Below, piece after piece: positions 24,698 through 34,053 of a stretch of DNA of 64,000 nucleotides. Position 1 is the first letter of the stretch. Each line of letters starts with the position of its first letter. This DNA comes from Paraburkholderia sp. Ac-20340 (GTDB taxonomy: Bacteria; Pseudomonadota; Gammaproteobacteria; Burkholderiales; Burkholderiaceae): assembly GCF_017104965.1 (NCBI RefSeq), contig NZ_JAAGPR010000019.1, positions 92,218-156,217 on the forward strand, in the 5' to 3' direction. The position numbers and the translations under genes were made by a program. Under the pieces are notes generated by a model, which made no database searches, was not told the origin of the DNA, and worked only from the letters and a program-made list of their open reading frames with translations.

Positions 24698-25893
24698 CCC
24701 CTGACGTCACGACTCAAGGCGCGCGCGACGAGCAACTGGCCGGCGGCAACCGTCTCGGCCTGCGTTTCCAGCAACTGTTCGCGCGCTACAAGATTCTCGC
24801 GCTGCTGCTGGCCGTGGCCGCGATCTGGGTGTTTTTCTCGGTACTCACGCACGGCGCGTTCGTCACGCCGCGCAATGTGTCGAACCTGCTGCGGCAGATG
24901 TCGATCACCGGCATGCTCGCGTGCGGCATGGTGTTCGTCATTATCGCGGGAGAGATCGATCTTTCGGTGGGCTCGCTGCTGGGTCTGCTCGGCGGCGTGG
25001 CGGCGATTCTCGATGTGAACCGTCACTGGCCGATTGGCGTGACGGTGCCGGCGGTGCTCGCGCTCGGCGTGCTGGTGGGGCTGTTCAACGGCTGGTGGTC
25101 GACGTATCGGCGCGTGCCGTCGTTTATTGTCGGGCTGGGCGGCATGCTGGCGTTTCGCGGCGTGCTGCTGGGGATTACCGGCGGCTCGACCATTGCACCT
25201 GTTTCGGATTCCTTTGTATTTATCGGGCAAGGTTATTTGCCGCGTATTGCCGGCGATGTGCTCGCGTTTGCGCTGTTCGTGCTGCTTGCCGTGCTGACGG
25301 TGCGCCAGCGCGCGAACCGCCGACGCTATCAGTTGAGCGTGGTGCCGCTCTGGCAGGACGGCGTGAAGATCGTCGGCGCGGGCGCGATCGTGCTGGCTTT
25401 CGTGCTGATGCTCGACAGCTACGGCGGCATTCCCGTGCCGGTGTTGCTGCTGCTCGCGCTGCTCGGCATCTTTACGTGGATCGCTACGCAAACCGTATTC
25501 GGCCGCCGCATCTATGCCGTGGGTTCGAATCTGGAGGCCACGCGTCTTTCCGGCGTCAATACGAACCGCGTGAAGCTGGCGATTTTCGCGTTGATGGGTC
25601 TGATGTGCGCGGTCGCCGGAATCGTCAATTCGGCGCGGCTCGCGGCGGGTTCGCCTTCGGCGGGCACGATGGGCGAACTCGATGCGATCGCTGCATGCTT
25701 TATCGGCGGGACGTCGATGCGCGGCGGTTCCGGCACCGTCTACGGCGCGCTGATCGGCGCGCTCGTGATGGCGAGTCTGGACAACGGCATGTCGATGCTC
25801 GATGTCGACGCCTACTGGCAGATGATCGTGAAGGGCGGCATTCTGGTGCTGGCCGTGTGGGTCGATGTGGTGTCGGGGTCGAACCGCCGCTGA
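24694..25893 (+). CDS. xylH: D-xylose ABC transporter permease
   Basis: This 399-residue inner-membrane permease of the ribose/xylose type has about ten hydrophobic segments. The family pattern is visible in GEIDLSVGSLLGLLGGVAAI, VPSFIVGLGGMLAFRGVLLG, TRLSGVNTNRVKLAIFALMG and ACFIGGTSMRGGSGTVYGAL. The start overlaps xylG by 4 bases, implying translational coupling. A strong terminator follows at 25923, closing the operon. Confidence 0.95.
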   Translation: MTPDVTTQGARDEQLAGGNRLGLRFQQLFARYKILALLLAVAAIWVFFSVLTHGAFVTPRNVSNLLRQMSITGMLACGMVFVIIAGEIDLSVGSLLGLLGGVAAILDVNRHWPIGVTVPAVLALGVLVGLFNGWWSTYRRVPSFIVGLGGMLAFRGVLLGITGGSTIAPVSDSFVFIGQGYLPRIAGDVLAFALFVLLAVLTVRQRANRRRYQLSVVPLWQDGVKIVGAGAIVLAFVLMLDSYGGIPVPVLLLLALLGIFTWIATQTVFGRRIYAVGSNLEATRLSGVNTNRVKLAIFALMGLMCAVAGIVNSARLAAGSPSAGTMGELDAIAACFIGGTSMRGGSGTVYGALIGALVMASLDNGMSMLDVDAYWQMIVKGGILVLAVWVDVVSGSNRR

Positions 25894-25922
25894 GTTTTTG
25901 TCTGATGTGAAGCGGTGAGCCC

Positions 25923-25956
25923 AACGGGCGGGACGCGCATCCCGCCCGTTTTCTTT
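25923..25956 (+). terminator. Terminator of the xyl operon
   Basis: An 11-bp stem AACGGGCGGGA/TCCCGCCCGTT with a 6-nt loop is followed by TTCTTTT, 30 bp after the xylH stop. Confidence 0.85.
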
Positions 25957-26262
25957 TGCACTTTTCACGCCGCAACAAGCCGGTTGAAAGCGCGTTGACA
26001 CGTGTTGCAGCTTTGGTACGTGGTGTGCGGATTCCTGCCACAATCGATTCGTCGTGTGCCTCCGGCGCATCGTTCCGCTTCATGCTGCCGGAGTTGCCAC
26101 CGCCTGCCGCGGCGCCGCACGCTTCGCGCAATCCGCGTTGTCGTTCGCTGGGCCTCTATCTGTGCGACGCGCTGCCGCCTGTCACTTTTCCGACGCATTC
26201 ATGCAATGCGCCGTGCCGTTTCGCATGCTGCGAAACGGCATCGAACTGGAGACGAGTCGACC
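25957..26262. other. Leader region upstream of the ClpK-like gene
   Basis: A 306-bp gap. An open frame continues upstream in phase with the Clp gene but lacks conserved sequence. TTGACA at 25995-26000 could be a -35 box; no clear matching -10 or heat-shock promoter was recognised. Confidence 0.35.
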
Positions 26263-29124
26263 ATGCCAACCCTCTGCGAAATCTGCAATACGCGGCCCGC
26301 TGTCGCGCGCGTGACCGTGGTGCAAAACGGCCAGCGCAAGTCGATGTCGATTTGCGATTACGACTATCGGCAATTGATGCGCCATCAGAGCATGATCAAT
26401 CCGTTCGATTCGCTGCTGGGCGGAGGCGGTCTGTCGCGCTTTCTTGGCGGCGTGGACGGCGATCACGACGACGATGACGACGATGATCACTACTCCGCCG
26501 AAGTGCCGCGCGAATCGGTGGACGCAACCGACGCATTCAGCGAGCAGACGCTCGAAATCCTGCAGCGTGCCGCGGAAAAAGCGCACGAGTTACGCCGCAC
26601 CGAACTCGACACGGAACATCTGCTCTACGTGCTCGCCGATACCGATGTTTGCGCCGCGCTGCTCAAGGAATTGAAGCTGTCGCCGCAGGATATTCAGGGT
26701 TATATCGATCAGCACGCGCAAAAAGGCACCGCCGATCCTGACGCGCCGATCGACAAAATGACCATCTCGCCGCGCCTGAAAAAAGCGTTTCAGTTTGCGT
26801 TCCAGGCCTCGCGCGATCTGGGCCATTCCTATGTTGGACCGGAGCATTTGCTGATCGGGCTCGCGGCGGTGCCGGACAGTATTGCGGGCACCTTGCTCAA
26901 GAAATACGGCGTGACGCCCGAAGCCTTGCGTCAGAAGGTCGTGAAGGTGGTGGGCAAGGGCGCGGAAGATGGCCGCGTGGATGCGCCCACCGGCACGCCG
27001 ACGCTCGACAAGTTCGGGCGCGATCTCACGGCGATGGCGCGTCAGGGCAAGCTCGATCCAGTGCTGGGCCGCGCGCTCGAAATCGAAAACACGATCGAAG
27101 TACTGGCGCGGCGCAAGAAGAACAATCCGGTGCTGATCGGCGAGCCGGGCGTGGGCAAGACGGCGATCGTCGAAGGGCTTGCGCAGCGTATCGTCAACGG
27201 CGATGTGCCCGAAGTGTTGCGCGGCAAACGGCTGGTCGAAGTCAATATCAATTCGATGGTGGCGGGCGCGAAGTATCGCGGCGAATTCGAGGAGCGCGCC
27301 AAGCAGCTGATCGACGAGGTGACGGCGAAGAACGACGAGCTGATTCTCTTTATCGACGAACTGCACACGATCGTGGGCGCGGGGCAGGGCGGCGGCGAAG
27401 GCGGGCTCGATATTGCCAACGTGCTCAAGCCGGCGCTCGCGCGCGGCGAGTTGAGCCTGATCGGCGCGACCACGCTCAACGAGTATCAGAAGTACATCGA
27501 AAAAGACGCGGCGCTCGAACGGCGCTTCCAGCCCGTGCTGGTGCCCGAGCCGAGCGTCGAGCAGACCATCGTGATTCTGCGCGGGTTGCGCGACAAGCTC
27601 GAAGCGCACCACCAGGTCACTTTCGCCGACGATGCCTTTGTCGCGGCGGCCGAATTCTCGGACCGCTACATCACCTCGCGTTTCCTGCCCGACAAGGCGA
27701 TCGATCTGATCGATCAGGCGGCGGCGCGCGTGCGTATCGGCGCGACATCGCGGCCGGCGGACATTCAGGAACTCGAAGCGGAAATCGTGCAGCTCAAGCG
27801 CGAGCAGGATTACGCCTCCTCGCGCAAGCGCTTCGACGAAGCGAAGGGCTTCGAGACGCGCATCAACGAGAAGCAGGCGAAGCTCGAAGAGCTTACCGAA
27901 GCGTGGCAGCGCAAGACCGGTTCCGAAACGCTGGAAGTGACGGTGGCGTCGATCGCCGAGGTGGTCTCGCGGCTCACCGGCATCCCTGTTGCGGATCTCA
28001 CGCAGGAAGAGCGCCAGAAGTTGCTCAAGATGGAAGAGAAGCTTCGCGAACGCGTGGTCGGCCAGAGCGACGCCGTGGTGGCGGTGAGCGACGCCGTGCG
28101 GCTCTCGCGCGCGGGACTTGGCCAGGAACATCGGCCGATTGCGACCTTCCTGTTCCTTGGGCCGACCGGCGTGGGCAAGACGGAACTGGCGAAGGCGCTC
28201 GCGGAAACCGTATTCGGCGACGAACAGTCGATCATCCGCATCGACATGAGCGAGTATATGGAGCGCCATACGGTCGCGCGGCTGATCGGCGCGCCGCCGG
28301 GATACGTGGGCTACGACGAAGGCGGCCAGTTGACCGAGCGCGTGCGGCGGCGCCCGTACAGCGTGATCCTGCTCGACGAGATCGAGAAGGCGCACCCGGA
28401 CGTTTATAACGTGCTGCTGCAGGTGTTCGACGATGGCCGTCTCACGGACGGCAAGGGACGGGTGGTCGATTTCAGCAATACGATCATCATCGCCACCAGC
28501 AATCTGGGCGCGTCCATCATCATGGAGAACCTCGAACAACCCGAAGCCGATCGCAAGAGCGACAAGGAAGTGCGCGGCGAACTGATGAAGGTGCTCAAGG
28601 GCCATTTCCGGCCCGAGTTCCTCAATCGCATCGATGAAATCATCGTGTTCCATGCGCTGTCGAAGGACAACATCCGCAACATCGTGACGATCCAGCTCGA
28701 GCGCGTGACGCGCACGGCGGCCGCGCAGGGCATCACGCTGAAGATGAGCGATGCGCTGGTCGAGCATCTGGTCGAAGCCGGTTATCAGCCCGAATTCGGC
28801 GCGCGCGAATTGAAGCGGCAGATTCGCCAGGAAGTGGAAACACGCCTTGCCAAAGAGATTCTCGGCGATGCGCTGCAAACGGGCGATACCGTCGAAATCG
28901 GCTACGACAAGATCAACGACGAAGTGACCATCAACAAGATCGCCGTGCCCGCCGATATTCCCGAAGCGAAAGCCGCGAAGAAGGGCAAGGGCGACGGCAA
29001 GGCCGCGAAACCCGACGTGAAGGAAGTCGCGCCGGAAATTGCCGCCGACGATCTGGAAGGCGATCCGCCTCCGCCGCCGCCGAAGAAAAATGGCAAGGGG
29101 AGCGGCAAGTCGAAATCGGCGTGA
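26263..29124 (+). CDS. clpK: ClpK/ClpG-type AAA+ protein disaggregase
   Basis: The protein has 953 residues. A short N-terminal zinc-finger-like segment (CEICNTRPAVARV, then SICDYDYRQL) and an aspartate-rich linker precede a Clp N domain (~100-235). Two AAA+ modules follow: GEPGVGKT with DELHTIVGAGQGGGEGG, and GPTGVGKTELAKAL with LLDEIEKAHPDVYN. The middle domain between them is short. In the second module I see no IGL/IGF ClpP-docking loop (SNLGASIIMENLEQPEADRK instead), pointing to a ClpP-independent disaggregase as described for ClpK/ClpG heat-survival proteins. The C-terminus is lysine/proline-rich and probably disordered. The ATG at 26263 begins the zinc domain. Confidence 0.8.
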   Translation: MPTLCEICNTRPAVARVTVVQNGQRKSMSICDYDYRQLMRHQSMINPFDSLLGGGGLSRFLGGVDGDHDDDDDDDHYSAEVPRESVDATDAFSEQTLEILQRAAEKAHELRRTELDTEHLLYVLADTDVCAALLKELKLSPQDIQGYIDQHAQKGTADPDAPIDKMTISPRLKKAFQFAFQASRDLGHSYVGPEHLLIGLAAVPDSIAGTLLKKYGVTPEALRQKVVKVVGKGAEDGRVDAPTGTPTLDKFGRDLTAMARQGKLDPVLGRALEIENTIEVLARRKKNNPVLIGEPGVGKTAIVEGLAQRIVNGDVPEVLRGKRLVEVNINSMVAGAKYRGEFEERAKQLIDEVTAKNDELILFIDELHTIVGAGQGGGEGGLDIANVLKPALARGELSLIGATTLNEYQKYIEKDAALERRFQPVLVPEPSVEQTIVILRGLRDKLEAHHQVTFADDAFVAAAEFSDRYITSRFLPDKAIDLIDQAAARVRIGATSRPADIQELEAEIVQLKREQDYASSRKRFDEAKGFETRINEKQAKLEELTEAWQRKTGSETLEVTVASIAEVVSRLTGIPVADLTQEERQKLLKMEEKLRERVVGQSDAVVAVSDAVRLSRAGLGQEHRPIATFLFLGPTGVGKTELAKALAETVFGDEQSIIRIDMSEYMERHTVARLIGAPPGYVGYDEGGQLTERVRRRPYSVILLDEIEKAHPDVYNVLLQVFDDGRLTDGKGRVVDFSNTIIIATSNLGASIIMENLEQPEADRKSDKEVRGELMKVLKGHFRPEFLNRIDEIIVFHALSKDNIRNIVTIQLERVTRTAAAQGITLKMSDALVEHLVEAGYQPEFGARELKRQIRQEVETRLAKEILGDALQTGDTVEIGYDKINDEVTINKIAVPADIPEAKAAKKGKGDGKAAKPDVKEVAPEIAADDLEGDPPPPPPKKNGKGSGKSKSA

Positions 29125-29141
29125 TTCAAGTTCGATGTGAG

Positions 29142-29171
29142 CGCAGCGCCGTTCGTGGCGCTGCGTTATTT
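29142..29171. terminator. Possible bidirectional terminator
   Basis: A 9-bp stem CGCAGCGCC/GGCGCTGCG with a 6-nt loop is followed by TTATTTG, between the convergent ClpK-like and helicase genes. The T tract is imperfect. Confidence 0.5.
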
Positions 29172-29209
29172 GTCGACGTAATTAATATGGATTACGTATC
29201 AATCAGGCA

Positions 29210-31492
29210 TCACGCGATATCCCACCATGCAGGCAGCAAGGCGCGCACATCGGGCCGCGCGAACCGGTCGTCCAGCAGATGCACCACGCCGCTATCGTGT
29301 TCGCTGCGGATCACGCGCCCGGCTGCCTGCACGACCTTGCGCAGGCCGGGAATCAGATAGGTGTAGTCGAAGCCCGCGCCGTACAGCGCATCCATGCGCT
29401 CGCGCATTGCTTCGTTGACGGCGTTGACCTGCGGCATGCCCAGCGTTGCGATAAACGTGCCGATCAGTCGCGTGCCCGGCAGATCGATGCCTTCGCCAAA
29501 CGCGCCGCCCAGCACCGCGAAGCCAATGCCGCAACCGCCTTCCACGAAGCGCGCCACAAATGCCTGCTGCTGCGCTTCGTCCATCGTGCGCGACTGCGTC
29601 CAAGTATCGATGTGCGCGTGACGCGCAACGAAGACATCGGCGGCCTGCTGAAGATAGTCGTAGCTGCTGAAGAAGCAGAGGTAGTTGCCGGGACGCTGCG
29701 CATATTGCCGCGCGATCCGCTCGACCAGCGTGTCGAGCGAGCGTGCGCGATCCTTGTAGCGCGTCGAAATATCGCGCGCGATCTGCACATCGAGTTGCTC
29801 CGCGCGAAACGGCGTGCCGATTTCCACCTGCACCGTGTTCGCGGGCAGGCCGAGCATATCGGCGTAAAAATGCGCGGGCGCGAGCGTGGCGGAAAAGAGC
29901 GTCACGCTATGCGCGGCGGCCACGCGCGGGCGCAACGCGTTAGCGGGCACGAGATTGCGGATGCACAAGGTCGAACGCGCGCGTTTGCCTGCATGACCGG
30001 CCAGGGGCGTGACGTCGAAGATCGATTGCGTATCGAAGCGTTCGGCGAGACGCAGGAAATGCAGCGCGTCGAAATAGAGGCGTTCGAGATCGGCGTCGCG
30101 CACCAGCGCGGGTTCCGCAAGCTGATCGCCGATGCGGGCAATCACGTCGCCCAGCGCGCCGATCAGGCCGTCGGGCAGCGTATCGCTTGCGCGCCACGCA
30201 TCGGGCGAGAGCGCGTTCTGTGCGTTCCAGTGACGCGCGAGTCGCGTGAGCGCGCGCTTCACCGGCGCGCTCGCGGCACGCCGCACGGCATCCATGCGCG
30301 TCTGCACGAGTTCGGCGGAATACATCGCGCGGGCGCGCTCGGGCAGATTGTGCGCTTCGTCCACCAGCAGGCTCATGCGCCACTGGTTGTGCGCGCCGAG
30401 CATGAACAGCATCGCGCTCACGTCGAAGTAATAGTTGTAGTCGCCGACGATCACGTCGCTCCAGCGCGCGAGTTCCTGGCCGAGGTAATACGGGCAGACC
30501 GCGTGTTCGCGCGCGACTTCGCGCAGCGCGTCGCGCTTGAGATGGACGCGGGCGAGCGCGGCTTCGCGCGCGGCGGGCAGGCGGTCGTAGAAGCCGCGCG
30601 CGAGCGGGCACGACTGGCCGTGGCACGCGAGTTCGGGATGCTCGCAGGCCTTGTCGCGCGCGACGAGTTCGAGCACGCGTAGCGGCAGCGGCGCGTTGGT
30701 TTCGTCGCTTGCGTCGCTCTGTGCATTCGCGAGCGTGTCGAGCGCATCGAGCGCGAGTTGCCGCCCGGAGCTTTTCGCGCTCAAAAACAGCACCTTGTCG
30801 ATGCCGCCGCGCGCGCAGGCCTTCAACTGCGGAAACAAGGTGCCGATGGTCTTGCCGATGCCTGTCGGCGCCTGAGCGAGCAGACAACGGCCTTGGGTGG
30901 CCGCGCGCCAGACCGCCTCGGCGAGATCGCGCTGGCCCTGACGAAAGCTCGGATGCGGCAGACGCAGCGCGGCGAGCGCCGTGTCGCGCGCACTGCGATG
31001 CGCGCTTTCCTGCTCGGCCCATGCGATAAAGCGCGCGCATTGCGCTTCGAAATCCGCGCGTAACTGCCAGGCGCTGGCCTGCTCGACGAGCGCCGTTTCG
31101 CGCCCCGAACCGATGTCGTAATACACCAGCGCCAGTTCGAGCGTATCGAGGCCAAGCTTCTCGCACATCAAGGCGCCGTACACGCGCAACTGCGCCCAGT
31201 GCAGCGCGCGCTGGTTCTCGCGCATGGCGTCCAGATCGCCGCGATAGGTCTTGAATTCTTCGAGCCGATGTCGCGCGGGATCGTAGCCATCGGCGCGCCC
31301 GCGCACGGTCAGTGTGCCGATGGTGCCGCTCAGGGCGATTTCCGTTTCGTAACCGTCAGGCCGGCGCGCGGCGATGGCGGCGTGACCCGCGCGGCCTTCG
31401 CTCGCATCGGGCGAGGGCGTGAAGCGCAGATCGAGGTCGCCGCGTTTGGCGGTGAACTCGCAAAGCATGCGCACGGCGACGGTGTAACTCAT
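29210..31492 (-). CDS. DinG/XPD-family helicase with N-terminal RecB/Cas4-like nuclease domain
   Basis: The protein has 760 residues. The N-terminal ~120 carry PD-(D/E)XK signatures: GRADGYD (D68), EEFKTYRGD (E79, K81) and the RecB-family QxxxY motif QLRVY (Q101, Y105). An XPD-type SF2 helicase follows: Walker A APTGIGKT, four cysteines suited to an Fe-S cluster (CEHPELACHGQSCPLARGFY, later CPYYL), DEAH box VDEAHNLPERARAMY, motif III-like LFSATLAPAHFYADML, and motif VI QAAGRVIRSEHD. The start overlaps the upstream VRR-NUC stop (ATGA), so the two are translated together, suggesting joint repair of structured DNA. Confidence 0.85.
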   Translation of the reverse strand: MSYTVAVRMLCEFTAKRGDLDLRFTPSPDASEGRAGHAAIAARRPDGYETEIALSGTIGTLTVRGRADGYDPARHRLEEFKTYRGDLDAMRENQRALHWAQLRVYGALMCEKLGLDTLELALVYYDIGSGRETALVEQASAWQLRADFEAQCARFIAWAEQESAHRSARDTALAALRLPHPSFRQGQRDLAEAVWRAATQGRCLLAQAPTGIGKTIGTLFPQLKACARGGIDKVLFLSAKSSGRQLALDALDTLANAQSDASDETNAPLPLRVLELVARDKACEHPELACHGQSCPLARGFYDRLPAAREAALARVHLKRDALREVAREHAVCPYYLGQELARWSDVIVGDYNYYFDVSAMLFMLGAHNQWRMSLLVDEAHNLPERARAMYSAELVQTRMDAVRRAASAPVKRALTRLARHWNAQNALSPDAWRASDTLPDGLIGALGDVIARIGDQLAEPALVRDADLERLYFDALHFLRLAERFDTQSIFDVTPLAGHAGKRARSTLCIRNLVPANALRPRVAAAHSVTLFSATLAPAHFYADMLGLPANTVQVEIGTPFRAEQLDVQIARDISTRYKDRARSLDTLVERIARQYAQRPGNYLCFFSSYDYLQQAADVFVARHAHIDTWTQSRTMDEAQQQAFVARFVEGGCGIGFAVLGGAFGEGIDLPGTRLIGTFIATLGMPQVNAVNEAMRERMDALYGAGFDYTYLIPGLRKVVQAAGRVIRSEHDSGVVHLLDDRFARPDVRALLPAWWDIA

Positions 31493-33240
31493 GGCGCGAT
31501 CACGGCTTCCTGCGCGATATCCTCGCTCGCCCAACGCGCCTGCAATACCGTCACCGGCATGCCGTGCGCGGCGCAGTAGGCGAGCCAGCGGCGCTGGTTG
31601 TCCTGCAGGCGATCGCCGGGCCCTTTGACTTCGATCAGTTCGTAGCGGCGCTCGCGCGGCCAGAAGCGCACGAGATCGGGCAGGCCCGAACGATTCGCAG
31701 CCGGCTCGCGCAAGAGGCGCTCGAACCACAGACGCAGATGCGCGGCCGGGAAGCAGTCGAGCGCCAGCGCGAGCAAGGTGTCGTCGAGCGCGCCCCATGC
31801 GATGAAGGGCGCCTGCGTGCCGTATTTATCGGCGAAACGCTGCGCGATGGTGTGGCGATACGTGCCGGTTTCGAGTTCGGCGAGACAGGCGTCGAACAGC
31901 GCCGCGCGGCGCGTAACGAAATCGGCGGCAAGCAGATCGGCGGGGCCGCGCTGGAACGGGTGGAAGAACGCGCCCGGCAGCGGCGCGAACAGCGCAGGCC
32001 AGCACAACAGGCCGAACAGGCCCGTAATGAGCGTGTTTTCGACGTAGAACACCGGCGCTTCGGCGTCGCTGCCAGCGAGCGCGAGACGCGCGGCTTCTTC
32101 CACGCGCAGCGGCCGGTGCGCGGCGGGCAGCGTCAGTTCGATGAGCGAGTGATCGGGCGCGGTGGGCTGGCTGCGTGACGTCGCGCGGCGGCGCGTCAGA
32201 CGGCCGAGCGTGCGCGCGGCGCGCTGCGCCTCTTCTTCGTTCGCGGGCGCTTCGGCAATCGACTGGGCGAGTGCGCAGGCCGCGTCGCGCTGTCCCAGTT
32301 GCTCCAGCACGCGCACGCGCCGGTAGCGCGATTCGGGGTGGCCGCAGTCGAGATAGGCGCGCATCGCCAGCGCCGCTTCGCCCAGCCGTTCGGCCGACTG
32401 GCCCGCCGCGTGGCGCACTCGGTCGTGGCGCGCGCGCAGCCAGGCGTTGTGGTGCGTGTGCGCGGCAAGCGCGTCGAGAGCATCGAGCGCAGTGGCGATG
32501 TCGAGCGCGCCTGGATCTTCGGGCGCGACATCGAAAATCGCGCGGCAATCGCGCAGGGCCAGATACGCGTCGATATCGGCGCGCTGCTGGAAGGCCCGCG
32601 AGGCGCTGTCGAGCGGCACCGGTTCGTAGCGGTAGACGCCCAGATCGGCGAGCACGAATTCGGACCAGTCCTGATGCAGATTGCCGAAGAACATCAGGCG
32701 CAGACGTTCGCACAGCGGCGCGGCGACGAAGTCGAAAACCGTATCCGCCGTGGCGGGAAACCACGCGCTCCAAAGACGCGCGGCGGGCGCGGCGGCGCCG
32801 AGCGCGTCGAGCGTGGCCGCGCGCGTGGCGGTGCGCGGGTTCAGGGCGATCAGGTCGGGCGTGGCGGCTTCGCCCTGAGCGACGAGCCGCGCGGCGAGCG
32901 TCTGCAATTCCGCCTTGGTCACGAGCGCCGCAAGCGCGTCGAGCGCGAGTTCCGGCGCCGCGTCGAGCCAGCCCGCCGCGATTAACGGCGCGGCCGCCGC
33001 GCGCGGGCAGCCGATCTCGGCGTAATCGAGTTTGCTCGCGCGAAAGTGCGGGCCTTTGCGCATCAGCATGCGCACGAAGAGCGCCCGCGCCGCGAGCGGC
33101 AGGGCGCCGAATTCCTGCGCGAAACGGCGTTCGGCGTCGTCGAACAGGTCGGCGCAGCGCGCGTCGAGCCAGCCGAGCGCGCGCTCGAAGTTCGCCAGGT
33201 AGTAGAACGGATCGGGGGAGTCGGGGAGCACGCGCGGCAC
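31489..33240 (-). CDS. FAN1-like VRR-NUC structure-specific nuclease
   Basis: The protein has 583 residues from the GTG at 33240; a GTG at 33231 is equally possible. The N-terminal part (FYYLANFERALGWLDARCAD, FVRMLMRKGPHFRASKLDY) matches bacterial FAN1 homologues. A helical TPR-like middle follows (YRRVRVLEQLGQRDAACALA). The C-terminal VRR-NUC domain shows NRSGLPDLVRFWPRERRYEL then IEVKGPGDRLQDNQRRWLAY, with the catalytic D and E-x-K. FAN1 proteins cut flap DNA and help repair interstrand crosslinks. It is the first gene of a two-gene operon with the helicase at 29210-31492. Confidence 0.85.
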   Translation of the reverse strand: MPRVLPDSPDPFYYLANFERALGWLDARCADLFDDAERRFAQEFGALPLAARALFVRMLMRKGPHFRASKLDYAEIGCPRAAAAPLIAAGWLDAAPELALDALAALVTKAELQTLAARLVAQGEAATPDLIALNPRTATRAATLDALGAAAPAARLWSAWFPATADTVFDFVAAPLCERLRLMFFGNLHQDWSEFVLADLGVYRYEPVPLDSASRAFQQRADIDAYLALRDCRAIFDVAPEDPGALDIATALDALDALAAHTHHNAWLRARHDRVRHAAGQSAERLGEAALAMRAYLDCGHPESRYRRVRVLEQLGQRDAACALAQSIAEAPANEEEAQRAARTLGRLTRRRATSRSQPTAPDHSLIELTLPAAHRPLRVEEAARLALAGSDAEAPVFYVENTLITGLFGLLCWPALFAPLPGAFFHPFQRGPADLLAADFVTRRAALFDACLAELETGTYRHTIAQRFADKYGTQAPFIAWGALDDTLLALALDCFPAAHLRLWFERLLREPAANRSGLPDLVRFWPRERRYELIEVKGPGDRLQDNQRRWLAYCAAHGMPVTVLQARWASEDIAQEAVIAP

Positions 33241-33405
33241 TGTATGGATATACAGCCGCGATGATAGCAGGCCCGCGCGCTTCGCTGCCGGCGGGGCCGT
33301 CCGGCGTAGATCGGCGTCGGGCGGGCCGTAAGCTACAATTGGCGCAGCCTGAAAACCGGATCGCGCTGCACGCGCGACTACAGTGACAAAACAGCGACAA
33401 GAGCG

Positions 33406-34008
33406 ATGAACAAACGGAATGCCTGTCTCGTCGGCCTCGCGGCCGGCGCCACCCTGCTCGCGGGCTGCGTTGCGCAGTACCAGAACCCCAGCGCCTGCGA
33501 ACAGGAGATGCGCAGCCGCCTCGCCAGTGCGTCGCTGGGCGACTTCTCCGTCACGCACACGGCGGTGGCGTATCGCGGCAAGCGCGTCGTCATCGAAGGG
33601 CAACTCGAACGCGGCATGATTCCGGCTTCGGGCGTGCTCGGGGCTTCGGAAGCGCTCGCGGTGGGCGGCATGCCGAATGCGGGTTCGCCGGCGGTGGCAT
33701 CCGCTGCATCCGCTGCATCCAGTGCGGCTGGCGTGACGGGCAAGCAGCACGCTGCGGTTGCCGTGCCGGCGTCGGGCGCCTCTGCGGTCAGCGCGGCTTC
33801 GGCGCCGAAGGTCGAAGAGCCCAAACCCACCACGCCGCTTGGCATCCTCGCCGTGAAGCTCGGCCTGCACAAAGCGCCGCCGCCTGGCGCCGCCGCGGAA
33901 TGCCAGTACGACCGCACCGGCGCGCTCACCGCGTTCCACTGGCTTTCGCCGGCCGCGCTTGCGAAGACCACGCCCGCAACGCCCGCATCCGACGCGCAGG
34001 CCGAATAA
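33406..34008 (+). CDS. Putative lipoprotein, alanine-rich
   Basis: The precursor has 200 residues. The lipobox LLAGC places the lipidated cysteine at residue 21. The mature N-terminus (QNPSACEQEMRSRLASASLG) and the segment VTHTAVAYRGKRVVIEG look globular. A low-complexity alanine/serine region (~88-140, encoded partly by tandem GCATCC hexamers near 33700) separates it from CQYDRTGALTAFHWLSP. No known family or partner; probably envelope-anchored. Confidence 0.7.
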   Translation: MNKRNACLVGLAAGATLLAGCVAQYQNPSACEQEMRSRLASASLGDFSVTHTAVAYRGKRVVIEGQLERGMIPASGVLGASEALAVGGMPNAGSPAVASAASAASSAAGVTGKQHAAVAVPASGASAVSAASAPKVEEPKPTTPLGILAVKLGLHKAPPPGAAAECQYDRTGALTAFHWLSPAALAKTTPATPASDAQAE

Positions 34009-34053
34009 GCCGAAGTCAGCACAGGCCAGTACAGGCCAGCGCCCCGCGCGCAT

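Noticed and set aside
26590..28878. Very long open frame antisense to the ClpK-like gene
   Set aside because: High GC3 leaves antisense frames open. The translation is histidine/arginine-rich with no motif, and the sense strand encodes a clear Clp ATPase.
33695..33722. Short GCATCC tandem repeats
   Set aside because: In-frame hexamer repeats inside an alanine-rich lipoprotein gene. They have no spacers and are not a CRISPR array.
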